Positions 17,169-25,424 of a stretch of 64,000 bases of DNA are shown here, one piece after another. Under the pieces are notes generated by a model, which was given only the letters and a program-made list of their open reading frames with translations, had not been told where the DNA came from and searched no databases. Every line of letters begins with the position of its first letter. Position 1 is the stretch's first letter. The stretch is from Streptomyces sp. CB00455 (lineage in GTDB: Bacteria; Actinomycetota; Actinomycetes; Streptomycetales; Streptomycetaceae): NCBI RefSeq assembly GCF_001905445.1, contig NZ_LIVQ01000007.1, forward strand, positions 184,766-248,765, read 5' to 3'. The position numbers and the translations under genes were made by a program.

Positions 17169-18728
17169 TCAAGGAGCGGTAGCCCAGGCCCTGCGCACGA
17201 TGAAGGAAGCCTGGCCGGCGAAAGCCCGGGTACCGTCGGAGCCGTCGAGCCAGATGCCACCGTCGCGGTGACGCAGGACCGAGCCGGGATAGTTGTGCGC
17301 GTGCAGGGTCACCGACCCGGCGACCGCCCCGGGGCGCGGACAGAAGGTGGCGTCTTCACGGAACAGTTGGCTGCCGTCATGGGTGCTCAGCCGTAGTCGC
17401 AGCTCACGATGGCGCAGGTAGCGGCCGTCGGCGGCGCGGAAGGTGACGCACCGTGTGTCGGCCAGCCCCTGGACGACCACGAAGGTGACCCGCTGCCGTG
17501 CCTGAGCGCTGCTGGACGCGGAGACCCGGCCGAGCGTCGCGAAGTCGTCGGCATACGTGAGGTACAGGGCGGGGTCGTCCACGGACTCCAGCGACTGTGC
17601 GCCCAGCGGAACAGTGCCTGCGACGGCGGACGGATCCACCGGGGACGGTCCGGCCGAGGTGGTGGTGCTCGACGGGATCGGCGTGGGGCTGCCGACCGTG
17701 GGAGCGGAGATGACGCCGGGCACCCGATGCGCCGGTTCGGGCCAGGTCGCGTAGGTGGCGGTCCCGGCGACGAGCACCGCGCCGGTGGCGAGGCCCACCA
17801 GCGGATGGGCGGTCACCGCGTGGAGTTTGCCGATCAGCGCGCCGTGCAGACCGCCTCCCCCCGTCGCCGCGGCGACGGCGACGGGTGCCGTGGCCAGCCC
17901 GGCGGCGCTCACGGCCGTACCCGACAGCACCCCCTTGGCGGCCAGCGCGGCGATGAGTCCGGCCGGGACGGCCAGCGGAGCGAGGCTGAGGAGCAGTGCT
18001 TCGGCCGGAACCCGTCCTGTCGTCGTCGCCATGCAGACCGGGCAGCCGCGGGTGTGCCGCGCGATCCGCTTGCGCCACACCGATGTACGAAGACCGTCCC
18101 AGCCGGCGACGGTCTCGTCCAACTGCGGGCAGCGCGGATCGGCCTCCAGCGCGGCGACGATCGTCCGGCTCAGTTCCAGCTGCTCGCGCATGCGTTGCAG
18201 GCGTACTCCCACGTGGGCGACGGTGAGCCCCGCCGCGGCGGCGATGTCGTCACGGCTCAGCGAGCCGGCGCATTCCTGCCACCACAGCGACAGCAGCACC
18301 CGATGGTCCGCATCGAGCCACAGTCCGGCTTCGGCAACCTGACGGCGCTCGTCCGACACGTGCAGACGCAGGATCGTCACGTCCTCGATTTCGGCGCCGG
18401 CGTCCGGTATCTGGAGTGCCTCGTCGATGATCGTGGTCCGGCCGGCGAGGGTGCGTTGCCGGTGCCAGTGGGTGTTGATCTGACGGAGCGTGATCGAGAC
18501 CAGCCAGGACCGGAAGCTCTCCGGGGCACGCAGGGCAGGCAGGTCGCGCACCACGCGCAGCAGGGTTTCCTGGACGACGTCGTCGACGTCCGCATGTCCG
18601 CTCAGCGCTCGCCCCACGATGTTGTAGAGCAACGGCAGGTACGCGGCGATCAGCTTCTCCCGCGCCCGGTCGTCACCGGCCTGCGCCGCGACGACCAGCC
18701 CCGCGTGGTCCGCATCCATGAGCCCCAT
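17169..18728 (-). CDS. ECF sigma factor fused to zinc anti-sigma-like motif, membrane segments and AbfB (CBM42) domain
   Basis: 519-aa chimera. Residues 1-190 are an ECF sigma factor: region 2 ENDS with DVDDVVQETLLRVVRD and SFRSWLVSITLRQINTHWHRQR, region 4 is LSRDDIAAAAGLTVAHVGVRLQRMREQLEL. Residues 225-232 read H-TRG-C-PV-C, the HxxxCxxC pattern of zinc anti-sigma domains. Hydrophobic stretches at about 241-290 and 305-325 follow, then a Ser/Thr/Pro linker (about 335-375) and a C-terminal AbfB arabinofuranose-binding domain (about 378-515, with RYLRHRELRL and NYPGSVLRHRDGG repeats). The likely role is direct transmembrane sensing of arabinose-substituted polysaccharide and activation of hydrolase genes; that is inference from domain order and from the neighbouring xylanase. 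GGGAGGTGGGA precedes the ATG at 18728; the frame extends upstream but without sigma-like sequence. Confidence 0.88.
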   Translation of the reverse strand: MGLMDADHAGLVVAAQAGDDRAREKLIAAYLPLLYNIVGRALSGHADVDDVVQETLLRVVRDLPALRAPESFRSWLVSITLRQINTHWHRQRTLAGRTTIIDEALQIPDAGAEIEDVTILRLHVSDERRQVAEAGLWLDADHRVLLSLWWQECAGSLSRDDIAAAAGLTVAHVGVRLQRMREQLELSRTIVAALEADPRCPQLDETVAGWDGLRTSVWRKRIARHTRGCPVCMATTTGRVPAEALLLSLAPLAVPAGLIAALAAKGVLSGTAVSAAGLATAPVAVAAATGGGGLHGALIGKLHAVTAHPLVGLATGAVLVAGTATYATWPEPAHRVPGVISAPTVGSPTPIPSSTTTSAGPSPVDPSAVAGTVPLGAQSLESVDDPALYLTYADDFATLGRVSASSSAQARQRVTFVVVQGLADTRCVTFRAADGRYLRHRELRLRLSTHDGSQLFREDATFCPRPGAVAGSVTLHAHNYPGSVLRHRDGGIWLDGSDGTRAFAGQASFIVRRAWATAP

Positions 18729-18805
18729 TCCCACCTCCCGGAGGGGAGCGATCTGCCGAGTACGGCGCCACACCTTGCCCTCGTGTATCAACCGGTCTTG
18801 GTAAT

Positions 18806-18820
18806 CTGACGTCACGTCAG
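18806..18820. promoter_or_regulatory. Perfect palindrome upstream of the AbfB-sigma gene
   Basis: CTGACGT-C-ACGTCAG is a 7+1+7 perfect inverted repeat 78 bp upstream of the sigma-factor ATG. It is a good candidate operator or activator site for that promoter; the binding protein is unknown. Confidence 0.45.
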
Positions 18821-19391
18821 AAGAAGGTGCCCCTGAGCTGGGAGGATCCGAGTGTCTAGGTCGGATCCGCCGCAAGAACAGGTGCACCTTCTGGGTGAGC
18901 GAGCGTACAGGGTGGGACCGGCGGCTGTCTGTGGCCGCTGACCGGAAGGGGCCGGTCTGCGGGGCGAGCCGGTGGCGACCTGCGGCCTGGAGGTGGGGGC
19001 GGGGGCCGCGCCACCGGCCTTCGGCGGCCCGGAGCCTCCTGTATGGCCGGGTGGCGAGCCCCTGCGCGGCCTGAGACGTCTCTACCGTCGCGAAACGCCT
19101 CGATGGGCCGGGCGCCGGCCTCGACAAACCCCCGCGTCGGTGTGGGCAAAGGACGGAGGCCGCGCCGGTGAGGAGGTGACGTCTCCGCGATGGTTGACCC
19201 TGACGCAAGGGCAACCTCTCACCATGGTCGGCAGGACGGGGAAAACCGCTCCGATCGCGACCGCCCGCCTGGGCAAGCCGTACGGCGACCACGAGGTCGC
19301 GGCAGGATCCGATCAGCGACCTCGCCGAGGGACGATCACCGACATGCCGCCGACCGGCAACGACGGGGCGCGCAGTGAGAGGGGCGACACG
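18821..19391. other. Intergenic region between the AbfB-sigma gene and the hydrolase gene
   Basis: About 570 bp with no recognisable coding sequence on either strand. AGAGGGGCGACACG before 19392 is the ribosome site of the hydrolase. Nothing else was seen. Confidence 0.3.
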
Positions 19392-20240
19392 ATGGTGCGG
19401 CACTTCACGGTCCGGCACTTCACGGTCCGGCACTTCACGGTCCGGCACGACGGCATCACGATCCCGGTATCCCGCGGCGGCCGGGGACGGCCGCTGGTCC
19501 TGTGTCCCGGACTGCACTCGACCCAGGCTGACCTGCACGAGCTGACCGGGTTGCTCCGACGCGACTACGACGTGGTGACCTTCGATCTGAGGGGACACGG
19601 CTACGCCTCGCCCGCCACGGCCGGCGCCGGGTATCGTTTCGACGCGTTCTTGAGCGATCTCACAGCGGTGATGGCGGAGCTGGGACGCCTGGACCTGCCC
19701 TTGGTTCCCGTACTCGTGGGCTACTCGCTGGGCGCGGACCTGGCCGTGCACTATGCCTCCCAGTGTCCTGAAACCATCGCCGGGCTCGTCCTGGTCGACG
19801 GGGCGAACCCGTTGCCCGAACCGTTCATCACCGACGCCGACCGGGCGGAGTTCCACGCCATGCTGAAGGACCCGGCGGCGCGTCGAGAGACCGAGGCGGC
19901 GAAGGGTACTGCGCGTCAAGTCCTGCTCACCGCCCAGGACGTACTCGACCTGCAACTCGAACTCGACGTGGTGCGGTCCGGCATCCTCGACCGGTACCGG
20001 AGGATCGACCACCCGATCAGCATGATCATGTCGACCGCCATCGCCGGCGACAGCACCGAAGGGCGGGCGCCACGCCACAACCAGCTCTGGCGTGCCGGCG
20101 TCGAACGGCTCGTCCGCGCGCGGCCGCACATCTCCACGTCCTGGCTCCCCACCGACCACAGGCTGGTCTTCACCCACGCCCCGGAAATCGCGGAGGTCAT
20201 CAGGAGCGCACACCATCCAGCGGACCGGCCAACTTCGTGA
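19392..20240 (+). CDS. Alpha/beta-fold hydrolase
   Basis: 282-aa cytoplasmic hydrolase. The fold landmarks are the oxyanion LVLCPGLHSTQ, FDLRGHGYAS, nucleophile elbow GYSLGAD (Ser112) and a late His in LPTDHRLVF (His256); an acid residue is expected in between. The very N-terminus is odd: three copies of a 15-bp tandem repeat encode TVRHF-TVRHF-TVRHF before the real beta strand VRHDGITIPV, so the protein may actually start later or tolerate a repeat-length polymorphism. The MerR gene starts 23 bp after the stop, making a two-gene unit. Substrate unknown (ester, lactone or epoxide possible). Confidence 0.82.
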   Translation: MVRHFTVRHFTVRHFTVRHDGITIPVSRGGRGRPLVLCPGLHSTQADLHELTGLLRRDYDVVTFDLRGHGYASPATAGAGYRFDAFLSDLTAVMAELGRLDLPLVPVLVGYSLGADLAVHYASQCPETIAGLVLVDGANPLPEPFITDADRAEFHAMLKDPAARRETEAAKGTARQVLLTAQDVLDLQLELDVVRSGILDRYRRIDHPISMIMSTAIAGDSTEGRAPRHNQLWRAGVERLVRARPHISTSWLPTDHRLVFTHAPEIAEVIRSAHHPADRPTS

Positions 20241-20263
20241 GCGGCTTCCGGGAGACTGTTCCC

Positions 20264-21136
20264 ATGCTGACCATCGGCAGGCTCGCGTCGTACGCCGGAG
20301 TCACGGTCCGTGCGGTGAGGCACTATCACGCCAAGGGGCTGCTGCCGGAGCCGGAGCGGGACCACTCGGGCTATCGCAGGTACGACGCCGGCGCCGTGGT
20401 CGAGCTGATCAGAATCCGGACCCTCGCCGGAGCCGGAGTCCCGCTGGCACGCGTGCGGGAACTGCTGCAGGCCGACGAGGAGGAATTCACCGCGGCGGTG
20501 GCGGACATCGACAAGCGGCTGCAGGCGGAGATCCGGGAGCGGCAGCGGCACCGGGAGCGGGTCACCCGCCTCGCTGCCGGGGACCACCTGGCGCTGCCCG
20601 CGGAGGTGGTCGTGTTCCTCGAACAGCTGCGGGCGCTGGGGATCGACGAGCGGATCGTCCGGGCCGAACGCGACGGCTGGATCGCGCTCGCCGCGCACTC
20701 ACCCGGGCGAGTCCCGCAGTGGATGGCGCGCAAACGGGAGCAGATCGCCGACCCGCAGCTCATCACCTTCTACCTCGACCTGGGCCGGGCGCTCGACCGG
20801 GCCGACGACGACCCCCGGCTGGTCGAGCTGGCCGACGAGGTGGCGGCTTACATCACGCGGATGGCCGACGAGCTGGGCGAGGACTACGTCGACGATGTCG
20901 ACGTCGATCCTGCGTTCGCCGAGTTGCTGGACACCCAGGCGTTCCAGGCCATGCCATCGGCCCGTCATCTGGTCGAGCTGATGAAGAAGCGCGGCTGGAC
21001 CGGCTGGACCAAGCTCGAACGCATCGGCCCAGCACCGGGCGGTGCCGGAATGTGGCAGCCGGAATGTGGCGCCAACATGCCGGAAGCTCAGGCGAAAGCG
21101 CAGCCGGAAGCGCGGCGTTACCGGCGTGAGGGGTGA
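20264..21136 (+). CDS. MerR-family transcriptional regulator
   Basis: 290-aa regulator. The N-terminal winged helix is canonical: LTIGRLASYAGVTVRAVRHYHAKGLLPEP, then HSGYRRYDAGAVVELIRIRTLAGAGVPL, followed by a coiled-coil dimerisation helix (AVADIDKRLQAEIRERQRHRERV). The remaining ~190 residues are an effector domain of the kind seen in drug-sensing MerR proteins (LGIDERIVRAERDGWIAL). The ATG at 20264 is used, with GGGAG upstream; a GTG at 20237 overlapping the hydrolase stop is possible. It follows the hydrolase closely and may control that unit. Confidence 0.88.
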   Translation: MLTIGRLASYAGVTVRAVRHYHAKGLLPEPERDHSGYRRYDAGAVVELIRIRTLAGAGVPLARVRELLQADEEEFTAAVADIDKRLQAEIRERQRHRERVTRLAAGDHLALPAEVVVFLEQLRALGIDERIVRAERDGWIALAAHSPGRVPQWMARKREQIADPQLITFYLDLGRALDRADDDPRLVELADEVAAYITRMADELGEDYVDDVDVDPAFAELLDTQAFQAMPSARHLVELMKKRGWTGWTKLERIGPAPGGAGMWQPECGANMPEAQAKAQPEARRYRREG

Positions 21137-21217
21137 GGACAGGCGGGCTCCTGCCGGGGCGAGTGCGCAGGCCCCGGTTTCGGTGTCCACCTTGATCCCG
21201 CAGGCGCGGATGCCAGG

Positions 21218-22228
21218 TCACACACGGCCCGCAAAGGGGACCGGCCCTCCGCCTGCGGCCTCCACGACGCTCTCGCCGACCCGGGTGCGTGCGTACAACA
21301 CCTCTCTGCCTGCACGGTGGGCGCTGACGAGACCCGCGGTGCGCAGGGCGGTCAGATGCTGGGAGACGCCGCCGGCGGTCAGCCCGGTGCGGCGGGCGAG
21401 GACGGTGGTCGAGGCGGGGGAGTTCAGCTCGCTCAAGAGGGTCGCGCGGGATCGGCCCAGCACACCCGCCAGGGCGTCGGAGACGGTCGCGGGTCGCGCG
21501 TGCCAGAGCGTTCCGATGGCGCGCGGCGGGTAGCGCAGCGAGGGCTGCCACGGTTCGTTGAGCACGGAGAAGACGCGCGGCCACACGAAAGCGGACGGGA
21601 CCAGCAACAGGCCCCGGCCGTCGAGCCGCCGTGCTCCGCGCACGGTGCGGTGCTCCAGCTGGAGCGTGCCACCGGCCCAGGTGACCTGCGGGTCGAGATC
21701 CGCGAACAGCTGCTGGGTGCCGCCTTCGACCAGGCGGCCGGCGCGGTAGCGAATGTCTTCCTCCAGCAAGGTGAGGATCCGCGACCAGTACGGAGCCAGG
21801 GCCAGCTCCCAGTACGCTTCCAGCACTTCGGCCAGCCGTCCGAGTTCGGCTGCCGGGTCGGCGCGCAGTGCCGCCATCCGCGCCCGCGGCACCTCGGCCG
21901 TCGTGTGCAGCAGCGCCGGAGGGGTGGCCCGGACCGTGGCCAGTTCCACATCCAGCGAAGGCAACGGCGTCGTGGGCGGCGGGCAGATGAACCCCGGAAC
22001 GCGGCCGGCCCAAGGCGAGCGCGCGGGCACGGGAACGAGGTCGAACAATGGGCTGAAGTCGAGGCCTGAGGCCGCCAGCCGCGGGCGCACCCTTTCCGCC
22101 CAGATGCGATGCAGGCCGTGTTCGTCCGCGCCCTTGAGCACCCGGACGCTGGCCACCACCTCCCACAGCGGGGAGATCGCGAAGCGCGTCCGGGCCACGT
22201 CTTCCAAGCCCAGTTCGATCGCAATCAT
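21218..22228 (-). CDS. ArsR-type winged-helix regulator with large N-terminal domain (DUF5937-like)
   Basis: 336-aa regulator with the DNA-binding part at the C-terminus: SELNSPASTTVLARRTGLTAGGVSQHLTALRTAGLVSAHRAGREVLYART is a complete ArsR-type winged helix read in pieces at about 265-320. The N-terminal ~240 residues match the actinomycete-specific domain usually annotated DUF5937 (RFAISPLWEVVASVRVL). No metal-binding cysteines are present, so it probably senses a small molecule. It is divergent from an MFS transporter across 56 bp, the standard layout for a repressor and its efflux pump. Confidence 0.88.
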   Translation of the reverse strand: MIAIELGLEDVARTRFAISPLWEVVASVRVLKGADEHGLHRIWAERVRPRLAASGLDFSPLFDLVPVPARSPWAGRVPGFICPPPTTPLPSLDVELATVRATPPALLHTTAEVPRARMAALRADPAAELGRLAEVLEAYWELALAPYWSRILTLLEEDIRYRAGRLVEGGTQQLFADLDPQVTWAGGTLQLEHRTVRGARRLDGRGLLLVPSAFVWPRVFSVLNEPWQPSLRYPPRAIGTLWHARPATVSDALAGVLGRSRATLLSELNSPASTTVLARRTGLTAGGVSQHLTALRTAGLVSAHRAGREVLYARTRVGESVVEAAGGGPVPFAGRV

Positions 22229-22284
22229 TCAGCCCAGAATAAATCAATAGGTGGAGCCGCGAGCGGTCGCGCACCGTACCGCGC

Positions 22285-23568
22285 ATGACCGAAAACCCCC
22301 GTTCCCCCTGGTGCCTGCGCGACTTCCGCGTCCTGTTCGCCTCAAGCGCCCTCAGCCACCTCGGCAGCAACATCGGCTACGTGGCGATCCCGCTGCTCGC
22401 GGTCACCGCCCTCGACGCGGGCCCCGGCCAGGCCGGTGCGCTGGCCGCACTGTCCACCGCCGCCTTCCTCCTCATCGGCCTGCCCGCGGGCGCCTGGGTG
22501 GACCGCCTGCCCACCCACCGGGTGCTGGTGGCTGCCGACGCCGCCCGAGCCCTGCTGTTCGCCTCGATCCCGGTCAGCTGGTGGCTGGGTACGCTCTCGC
22601 TGCCGCACCTGTACGCGGTGGTGCTGCTGAACGGCTGCGCCACGGTGTTCTTCGACGTCGGCTCGCAGAGCGTCCTGCCCGAACTGGCAGGACGCGAGCA
22701 CCTGGTTCCGGCGAACGCCGCCCTCGTGAGCCTGATGGCCGGCGCCAACATCGCCGGCCGCGGAGCCGGCGGCTTCCTGGTCCAGTTCCTCACCGCTCCA
22801 CTGGCGATCCTCAGCGGATCCGTCGCATATCTCGCCTCCGCCGCCGGCCTCACGGGAATCGGCCGCCGCCACGTCCCTTCCCGGGAGCCGGCCGACCGGC
22901 GACGGCTGCGTGCCGACATGGCGGAAGGGCTGCGACACGTCCTGGCCCATCGCGAGCTGCGCGCACTGGCGCTCACCGCGAGCCTCGCCAACCTCGGCGC
23001 ACAGATGATCAACGCCGTGCTGCCCGTGCTGTTCACCCAGGAACTGCACCTGCCCGCCGGGGCGCTCGGGGCGTACTGGGCGGCAGGCGGCCTGGGCATC
23101 CTGCTCGGCGCCCGTCTCGCCCCACGCCTCGCCTCGCGCTTGGGGCATGGTCGCACCCTGGGGTTGGCAGGGCTCTGGTTCGCACCCGCCGCACTCGCCG
23201 TCACGCTGCTCGGCAACGGGCCGTGGCTATGGGTAGCCGGCGCCGGGTGGCTCGCGGTCATGACCAAGACCGGCATCGACAACGTCCTCGGGGTCACCCT
23301 GCGACAGCACCTGACCCCGGGCCCGCTGCTCGGTCGCATGAACGCCACGTTCCGCTTCCTGCTCACCGGGGCTCTGGCCATAGGCTCCGCCCTCGGTGGC
23401 CTCGTGGCAGAGGCGGCAGGCGTACGGGCGGCGGTCTGGGTGGGCGCGATCTGTCTGGCCGGCGCCTTCCTCCCCGTCTTCTGCTCCCCCGTCCGCATGC
23501 GACGAGATCTTCACGCGGCCACCACGCCGAGCGGGCGATCGGCCGTGCCACCCACCGACGAGATGTGA
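22285..23568 (+). CDS. MFS transporter (12-TM efflux type)
   Basis: 427-aa membrane protein. FRVLFASSALSHLGSNIGYVAIPLL begins TM1; the loop GLPAGAWVDRLPTHRVLVAAD is the MFS motif A variant, and GANIAGRGAGGFLVQF lies in TM5. About 12 helices are visible. It resembles the macrolide-efflux/MFS_3 group that is typically paired with ArsR-type DUF5937 regulators. The AT-rich AGAATAAATCAATAGG between it and the divergent regulator (about 22230-22252) probably contains both promoters and the operator. Substrate unknown. Confidence 0.87.
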   Translation: MTENPRSPWCLRDFRVLFASSALSHLGSNIGYVAIPLLAVTALDAGPGQAGALAALSTAAFLLIGLPAGAWVDRLPTHRVLVAADAARALLFASIPVSWWLGTLSLPHLYAVVLLNGCATVFFDVGSQSVLPELAGREHLVPANAALVSLMAGANIAGRGAGGFLVQFLTAPLAILSGSVAYLASAAGLTGIGRRHVPSREPADRRRLRADMAEGLRHVLAHRELRALALTASLANLGAQMINAVLPVLFTQELHLPAGALGAYWAAGGLGILLGARLAPRLASRLGHGRTLGLAGLWFAPAALAVTLLGNGPWLWVAGAGWLAVMTKTGIDNVLGVTLRQHLTPGPLLGRMNATFRFLLTGALAIGSALGGLVAEAAGVRAAVWVGAICLAGAFLPVFCSPVRMRRDLHAATTPSGRSAVPPTDEM

Positions 23569-23744
23569 CACGCCCTGAGCTGCGCGGACGTACCGGCTGC
23601 GCCGGCCGCCACGTGAGTCGTCCGACGCGGTCGCCGATGAACCGGCGACATCAGACCATCGGCGGGACCGTATCGAGATTCCGTGCGATCGCCCGTATTG
23701 GCCGCCGGCGCGCAGCCCGATCCCTCCGTGGGCCGGGACCGCGG

Positions 23745-24092
23745 TCAGCGGTGGCCCAGCACGTTGATGACGTGGCCACTCGGGTCACGGACGAAGAACC
23801 GGCGCACTCCCCACTCCTCGTCCTGCAAGGGGTGCACGATCTCCGCCCCGCTGTCCCGGATGACGGCGTAGACCGCGTCCACATCGTCCACCTCGACGCT
23901 CATGTCGGGCGGGACCGGTGCGGTCTTGTCGCGGGCCATGAAGCTGATCTGCGCCGCCGGACTGGAGGGGGAGGCGAGCGTCATGATCCAGCCGTGATTC
24001 ATGACCTCCTCCAGTCCGAGCAGGCCGTAGAACTCCCGGTTCTCCTGCAGGGCCTGGGACTGGACATTGGGTACGACACGACGAACGGTCAT
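23745..24092 (-). CDS. VOC-family (glyoxalase/bleomycin-resistance fold) protein
   Basis: 115-aa single-domain VOC protein with two beta-alpha-beta-beta-beta units: VPNVQSQALQENREFYGLLGLEEVMNHGWIMTLASP, then VEVDDVDAVYAVIRDSGAEIVHPLQDEEWGVRRFFVRDPSGHVINVLGHR. The DPSGHVINVL end is the classic second-unit signature. Metal-ligand identity is uncertain and no substrate can be assigned. The ATG at 24092 is preferred over a GTG at 24104 because GTGGAG lies 6 bases before it. It is in line with, but separated from, the upstream LysR gene. Confidence 0.83.
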   Translation of the reverse strand: MTVRRVVPNVQSQALQENREFYGLLGLEEVMNHGWIMTLASPSSPAAQISFMARDKTAPVPPDMSVEVDDVDAVYAVIRDSGAEIVHPLQDEEWGVRRFFVRDPSGHVINVLGHR

Positions 24093-24191
24093 CGGCAACT
24101 CCACGTGAGAACAGACATGCCTGCCACTCCAGGACCTCCAGGACCTCCAGGACTACTACGCCACACCAGCCGCCGCACGCGCCATGGGAGG

Positions 24192-25217
24192 CTACCGGGG
24201 CCGGCGGGCATCCGGCCCCTCGACGGCTCCCGCGCTGTCGTGAGGCCGTTCTACGACACGCAGGTCCGTCTCGGGAAGCCAGGAGCCCGGTGGGCGTTCC
24301 AGCCAGCCTTCGGCAGCACCGAGGGTCCGCGCGGCGTCGGCCAGGGCCTTCACTCCTGGGTGGCGCAGACTGCGGCGCCAGACCATGGACACCGCAGTGA
24401 GGGGCACCGGATCGGTCAGGGGGCGCAGGACCATCTCAGGAACGGTCATGAAGCTGAGGCTGGTGAGGACAAGCCAACGGTTTCTGCGCATGGTCCGGCT
24501 GAATTCCACTTCACCCTCGATCTTGGGGTAGGGCGGCGCCAGCTCGATGGCGCGCCCCGCACACAAGGAGCGCGCGTAGTCCGTCCACTCGGCGGTGTCC
24601 TCGTTGCCGGCCGCGGCGTAGAGGGTCTCGCCGGCCAGCGCGGCCAGCGGCACCCGGGGCAAGGCGGCGAGCCGGTGATCGGTCGGCACCATCACCGCCA
24701 GCTGGTCGAAGCGGATGAGCCGGTGCTCCAGTGTGCCCCGGGGCCCGTGCGGGATTCCGGCGACACGACCGAAGGAGACGTCGAGGTGTCCGTCCGCCAT
24801 CTCCGCCACGGCCCGGGTCAGTCCGCTGCGGGTGTGGAGGACGAAGTCCAGCCCCGGAGCGTCCCTGCGGGCCAGATCGAGCACCCGGGTGCCGGTCGAC
24901 GTGCTGTTGGCGACATCGACGACCAGCGGCCGGTCGCTGCCGGACCCCGGCGTGGTGCGTAGCTCTCGGCTCAACTCGCCATGGGCTGCCAGGACACGGC
25001 GGACGGTCGGCAGCAGGCGGCTCCCCTCGGCGGTGAGGGTGACGTGCCGGGTGTCCCGCACGAACAAGACACGCCCCCACGCCTGCTCCAGCCGCTGAAT
25101 GTCGCGGCTGAGCGTCTGCTGTGCGACGAACAACCGGGCAGCGGCGCGAGTGAAGTGCAGCTCCTCCGCCACAACAAGGAAAGCCCGCAGCAGCCGGGGA
25201 TCAGTGACATCACGCAC
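24192..25217 (-). CDS. LysR-family transcriptional regulator
   Basis: 341-aa regulator. The N-terminal HTH is canonical (LLRAFLVVAEELHFTRAAARL, VAQQTLSRDIQRLE, LFVRDTRHVTLTAEG); residues about 95-310 form the periplasmic-binding-like effector domain (VDVANSTSTGTRVLDLAR, VSFGRVAGIP, ADGHLDV). LysR proteins are tetrameric and usually control a divergent neighbour; here the upstream side holds only a transposase remnant, so the original target may have been lost. Effector unknown. Confidence 0.88.
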   Translation of the reverse strand: MRDVTDPRLLRAFLVVAEELHFTRAAARLFVAQQTLSRDIQRLEQAWGRVLFVRDTRHVTLTAEGSRLLPTVRRVLAAHGELSRELRTTPGSGSDRPLVVDVANSTSTGTRVLDLARRDAPGLDFVLHTRSGLTRAVAEMADGHLDVSFGRVAGIPHGPRGTLEHRLIRFDQLAVMVPTDHRLAALPRVPLAALAGETLYAAAGNEDTAEWTDYARSLCAGRAIELAPPYPKIEGEVEFSRTMRRNRWLVLTSLSFMTVPEMVLRPLTDPVPLTAVSMVWRRSLRHPGVKALADAARTLGAAEGWLERPPGSWLPETDLRVVERPHDSAGAVEGPDARRPR

Positions 25218-25267
25218 GCCTCAGTTTCACCCACTGACGGCGACGGGCGACAGGGTTCGCCGAGGCC

Positions 25268-25400
25268 GTTGTCGAAGGGGCCGGAGGGCTGTGCGGCATC
25301 CCGTTCGTGCTGCACACCGGCATCCGGTGGGAGCAGTTGCCCAAGGAGCCGGGCGCCGACGCGAGCACGACCTGCCGGTGCCGCCTGAGTCCTGGAACGG
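25268..25400 (+). pseudogene. IS5-family transposase remnant
   Basis: The plus strand reads LCGIPFVLHTGIRWEQLPKEPG, the well-known N-terminal block of IS5/IS1649-type transposases (usual continuation CWRRLRDW). It loses similarity after about 40 codons and has neither start nor catalytic DDE part, so it is a scar of an old insertion between the LysR gene and the TagC-like gene. Confidence 0.65.
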
Positions 25401-25424
25401 CCCCACGGCGTCCTGTCGGGTTGG

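Noticed and set aside
18729..20216. 496-codon upstream extension of the AbfB-sigma frame
   Set aside because: Runs antisense through the hydrolase gene, is Arg/His/Gly-rich, and a good ribosome site precedes the ATG at 18728.
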